Origin: Faecalibacterium sp. UBA1360
GTDB taxonomy: Bacteria > Bacillota > Clostridia > Oscillospirales > Ruminococcaceae
Direction: 5' to 3'
NCBI GenBank assembly: GCA_002306375.1
Contig: DBRU01000015.1
Coordinates: 15,835-23,887, forward strand
DNA length: 8,053 nt
Shown: positions 6,123-8,053 of the stretch, one piece after another
Numbering within the stretch: position 1 is the stretch's first letter
Layout of the letters: each line of letters opens with the position of its first letter
The notes under the pieces: model-generated
What the model was told of the DNA's origin: nothing
Databases searched by the model: none
The model's input: the letters and a program-made list of their open reading frames with translations, nothing else
Program-made: the position numbers and the translations under genes

Positions 6123-6171
6123 CAAAAGCCGTCGGGTTTGTACACAGATGTACGTTGCCCGGCGGCTTTTG
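6123..6171 (+). terminator. Long hairpin after tRNA-Thr, probable terminator
   Basis: CAAAAGCCGTCGGG (6123-6136) pairs with CCCGGCGGCTTTTG (6158-6171), 14 bp with one U-G pair. An inner 5-bp stem GTACA/TGTAC encloses CAGA in the loop region. The stem starts with AAAA and ends with TTTT, so it could stop transcription in both directions. The T run lies within the stem and only a loose T-rich stretch follows, so efficiency is uncertain. Confidence 0.65.
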
Positions 6172-6240
6172 CATAATTTTCGGTATATCAAAGTGTTTCA
6201 AAAGACAGACTGCGTAAAAAGCAAAAGGGAGGTCTGCCCC

Positions 6241-7011
6241 ATGCGCATTGTCGAGATTTTGTTCAGCCCCACCGGCGGCACCAAAAAAGTGGCCGACGCT
6301 TTGGTCCGGGGGCTGATGACCATGGCCGACGAAGGGTGTGTGGTCGATCTGTGCGATCGAGGCATGGCAATTTCGGCCCTGCACTTCACGCCGAACGACT
6401 TGTGTGTTGTGGCGGTGCCCAGCTATGGCGGGCGCGTGCCCGTGCCGGCGGCGGCGCGCCTGGCCTTATTAAACGCAAACGGAGCAAAGGCAGTCCTTGC
6501 CGTCGCCTACGGAAACCGCGCTTACGACGATACGCTGCTGGAACTGGCCGACCTGGCAAAAGCCGCCGGCTTTGACGTTGCGGCTGCCGTGGCCGCAATC
6601 GCCGAGCACTCCATCGCCCGGTGCTATGCAGCCCACCGGCCCGACGATTCCGATTTGCGGGAACTGGTCGGCTTTGGGCAACGCATCCGCGGTGCGGTCG
6701 ATCGCGGCCAGATCCGTTGCCCGGCGCTCCCAGGCAACCGCCCCTACCGGGCCTTCGGCGGCGTTGGGTTCTATCCCCTGCCCGGCGATTCCTGTACCGA
6801 GTGCGGCGTCTGCGCCGCCCAGTGCCCCACAGGAGCCATCTCCCCCATGGATCCCCGCCAGGTAGACACCTGCCTTTGTATCGGCTGTATGCGCTGTGAG
6901 GCTGTCTGCCCGAGCCATGCCCGCCACCCCGCATCCGACAAGGTGGCTGCCACGCAGTCCAAGCTGGCCAAGCTGTGCGCCGACCGCAAGGCAAATGAAC
7001 TTTTTCTGTGA
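6241..7011 (+). CDS. EFR1-family flavodoxin/ferredoxin protein
   Basis: Two-domain redox protein: an FMN-binding flavodoxin-like N-terminus joined to a bacterial-type 2[4Fe-4S] ferredoxin, as in the EFR1 family of anaerobes. It is expected to shuttle electrons in the cytoplasm; the partner is unknown. In 256 residues the FMN phosphate loop is 'SPTGGT' (9-14), with 'VPSYGGRVP' (59-67) and 'AYGNRAYDDTLLEL' (89-102) around the flavin. The clusters are C185-x2-C188-x2-C191-x3-C195-P and C213-x2-C216-x2-C219-x3-C223-P, both complete; C211 and C246 are extra. The frame is open back into the tRNA, but GGGAGG (6227-6232) sits 8 nt before the 6241 ATG and the family begins there. I see no convincing promoter between the tRNA hairpin and this gene, so it may depend on read-through or an unusual promoter. 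Confidence 0.93.
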   Translation: MRIVEILFSPTGGTKKVADALVRGLMTMADEGCVVDLCDRGMAISALHFTPNDLCVVAVPSYGGRVPVPAAARLALLNANGAKAVLAVAYGNRAYDDTLLELADLAKAAGFDVAAAVAAIAEHSIARCYAAHRPDDSDLRELVGFGQRIRGAVDRGQIRCPALPGNRPYRAFGGVGFYPLPGDSCTECGVCAAQCPTGAISPMDPRQVDTCLCIGCMRCEAVCPSHARHPASDKVAATQSKLAKLCADRKANELFL

Positions 7012-7047
7012 AATACCGTTTTGGGCGCAAAATTTTCGGAATATTCC

Positions 7048-7078
7048 TTGACCTTATACCAACTTCATGCCTTACACT
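7048..7078 (+). promoter_or_regulatory. MerR-type promoter with 19-bp spacer
   Basis: TTGACC (7048-7053) and TACACT (7073-7078) are separated by 19 bp, the over-long spacing used by promoters that MerR proteins activate by distorting DNA (established for the family). Initiation near 7085 gives a leader of ~22 nt. I find no clear dyad in the spacer; instead CCTTATAC (7052-7059) and CCTTACAC (7070-7077) form a near direct repeat. The palindrome GGAATATTCC (7038-7047) abuts the -35. Confidence 0.65.
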
Positions 7079-7090
7079 GGGCTTGAAAGG

Positions 7091-7104
7091 ACGGTGAACA
7101 CCGT
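7091..7104. repeat. Perfect inverted repeat covering the MerR-gene ribosome binding site
   Basis: ACGGTG-AA-CACCGT, 6-bp arms with a 2-bp centre, immediately before the ATG at 7107. The GGTGA that best serves as Shine-Dalgarno (7093-7097) is inside it. It could be a protein binding site within the leader or simply chance. Confidence 0.6.
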
Positions 7105-7106
7105 AT

Positions 7107-8018
7107 ATGAATATCAAGGAAGCTGCCCAAAGCAGCGGTGTGTCTGCACAGAACATTCGTTTTTACGAGCGGGAAGGCCTTGTGCATCCGAAACGCGACC
7201 CCGATAACTCCTACCGCATCTACACACAGGAAGATCTTCGCACTCTGAAGCTGATCCGTATGCTGCGCATGTTGGATATGCCATTGGAAGAGATCCGGCT
7301 GGTACTGGAGCAAAAAACGCCACTGCCGCAGGCGTTGCATGAACAGGAACAGCGGCTGCGTGCCCGCACCGAGGAATTGCAAGCGGCCATCCGATTTTGC
7401 CGGGACCTGGCTGATACGTCCCCTTCTCCGGACAGCTTGGATGTGGAGGCTTGTTTGCAAAAGATGGAAAACGCGCCGCAGGCAGGATTCTTTACCCGCT
7501 GGGTACAGGATTACAAAAGCGTGGCCGCTGCGCAGCGCCGGGAAGCGTTCACCTTTGTGCCGGACGGTCCCGTCACCACTCCGCGGGAATTTACCGACGC
7601 CCTGCTGGCCTGGGCTGCCGAAAACGGCAAGGAGCTCGTCATCACCAAAGAGGGCATGTATCCCCGATTTATCCTGGACGGCGCGGAGTACGAGGCCGAA
7701 CGCGTCTACCGGCGCATGGGGTTTCGTTATGTCAGCGCGCCCCTGGCCATCATCCGCTGCCATCTGTGCGGCGCCGAGTCTGCGGATGGTCAGCAGGTCC
7801 ATTGGAGAATGCGCCTGCTGCGTATGCTGCGCTGTGCTTTACCGGGAATCTTTTTCTTTGTTCTGATCCTTTTTGTTAATGCGGGATGGATTTTTGCTGC
7901 CGGTCAGTCTTGGCGGGAGCATCTGACCGGCGCCGTATTCGTGCTGGGTATGGCCGCCGTGTGCGGACTGGGCGCCTGGTTCAACTATTATTACCATTTC
8001 AATGATCGGACCCGGTAA
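7107..8018 (+). CDS. MerR-family regulator with membrane-spanning C-terminus
   Basis: Transcription regulator with an N-terminal MerR winged helix: 'MNIKEAAQSSGVSAQNIRFYEREGL' region (1-25), wing 'SYRIYTQEDL' (35-44), then helices to about 70 and a dimerisation coiled coil (about 72-102). A middle domain (about 146-216) has 'FTFVPDGPVTTPREF' and 'MYPRFILDGAEYEAERVY' (184-201), which I do not recognise as a known ligand domain, and C218-x2-C221. Two strong hydrophobic segments follow (about 244-265 and 273-293), so the protein seems anchored in the membrane with its DNA-binding part in the cytoplasm. At 303 residues it is long for MerR. ATG 7107 is preceded by GGTGA at 9 nt and AAAGG farther up. 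The 19-bp-spacer promoter suggests autoregulation. Signal and targets unknown; EFR1 upstream is one candidate. Confidence 0.88.
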   Translation: MNIKEAAQSSGVSAQNIRFYEREGLVHPKRDPDNSYRIYTQEDLRTLKLIRMLRMLDMPLEEIRLVLEQKTPLPQALHEQEQRLRARTEELQAAIRFCRDLADTSPSPDSLDVEACLQKMENAPQAGFFTRWVQDYKSVAAAQRREAFTFVPDGPVTTPREFTDALLAWAAENGKELVITKEGMYPRFILDGAEYEAERVYRRMGFRYVSAPLAIIRCHLCGAESADGQQVHWRMRLLRMLRCALPGIFFFVLILFVNAGWIFAAGQSWREHLTGAVFVLGMAAVCGLGAWFNYYYHFNDRTR

Positions 8019-8030
8019 AACCGCGCAAAA

Positions 8031-8053
8031 GAGCCGCCCCGGCGGGGCGGCTC
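8031..8053 (+). terminator. Terminator hairpin after the MerR gene (cut by window edge)
   Basis: GAGCCGCCCC (8031-8040) and GGGGCGGCTC (8044-8053) pair perfectly over 10 bp with a 3-nt loop, 12 bp after the stop codon. AAAA precedes the left arm; a matching T run would fall beyond the window. Confidence 0.8.

Noticed and set aside
6097..6240. Upstream in-frame ATG for the EFR1 gene
   Set aside because: It begins inside the tRNA and runs through the terminator hairpin; the 6241 start has GGGAGG at the right distance.
6386..7156. Minus-strand open frame (256 codons) opposite the EFR1 gene
   Set aside because: It is Arg/Gly-rich without domains, while the plus strand encodes complete flavodoxin and ferredoxin motifs.
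7065..7802. Minus-strand open frame (245 codons) opposite the MerR gene
   Set aside because: Shadow of the MerR frame; no ribosome binding site, no homology I can recognise.
1..8053. CRISPR arrays, insertion sequences, attachment sites, phage or defence genes
   Set aside because: No regularly spaced repeats, transposase or integrase motifs or terminal inverted repeats seen. The tRNA-Thr has no duplicated 3' end that would indicate an integrated element within the window.

Overview
The window looks like chromosomal DNA from a GC-rich, low-motility-of-content Firmicute, most probably a clostridial gut anaerobe of the Oscillospiraceae type. This is inferred from three things: the yqfC-yqfD-phoH-ybeY-dgkA gene order known from Bacillus subtilis and Clostridia, strong AGGAGG-type ribosome binding sites throughout, and an EFR1-type flavodoxin/ferredoxin protein typical of strict anaerobes. 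Genus cannot be fixed from the sequence alone. I see no insertion sequence, phage gene, CRISPR array or toxin-antitoxin pair; every gene is intact except dgkA, which runs off the left edge.

Left half, minus strand (3658 down to 1): yqfC, yqfD, phoH, ybeY and dgkA lie head to tail. yqfC/yqfD overlap by ATGA and ybeY/dgkA by TAATG. An AT-rich 121-bp gap with an extended -10 promoter separates yqfD from phoH, so the sporulation pair and the housekeeping trio can probably be transcribed separately. Compared with B. subtilis, yqfF (pgpH) is missing between phoH and ybeY. YqfC, YqfD and the divergent ylbJ-like gene are all sporulation-associated families, suggesting a spore former or a recent descendant of one.

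Middle, plus strand (3720-5985): the ylbJ-like transporter gene carries near its end a near-consensus sigma-A promoter (TTTACA-17-TATAAT). It should drive a two-gene unit: a 72-residue four-cysteine protein and a DUF2238-like multi-spanning membrane protein, closed by a Rho-independent terminator.

Right part, plus strand (6006-8053): a tRNA-Thr(CGT) gene with its own sigma-A promoter and a following hairpin, then a flavodoxin-plus-two-[4Fe-4S] EFR1 protein, then a MerR-family regulator with a predicted membrane-embedded C-terminus. The MerR gene has its own promoter with a 19-bp spacer, the hallmark of MerR-regulated promoters, and a terminator hairpin at the window edge.

The window is largely ordinary core genome. 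I did not find a clear new defence, mobile or biosynthetic system. The most unusual points are the membrane-tethered MerR protein with its odd control region, the palindromes that sit exactly on two -35 boxes, and the uncharacterised four-Cys/DUF2238 pair.
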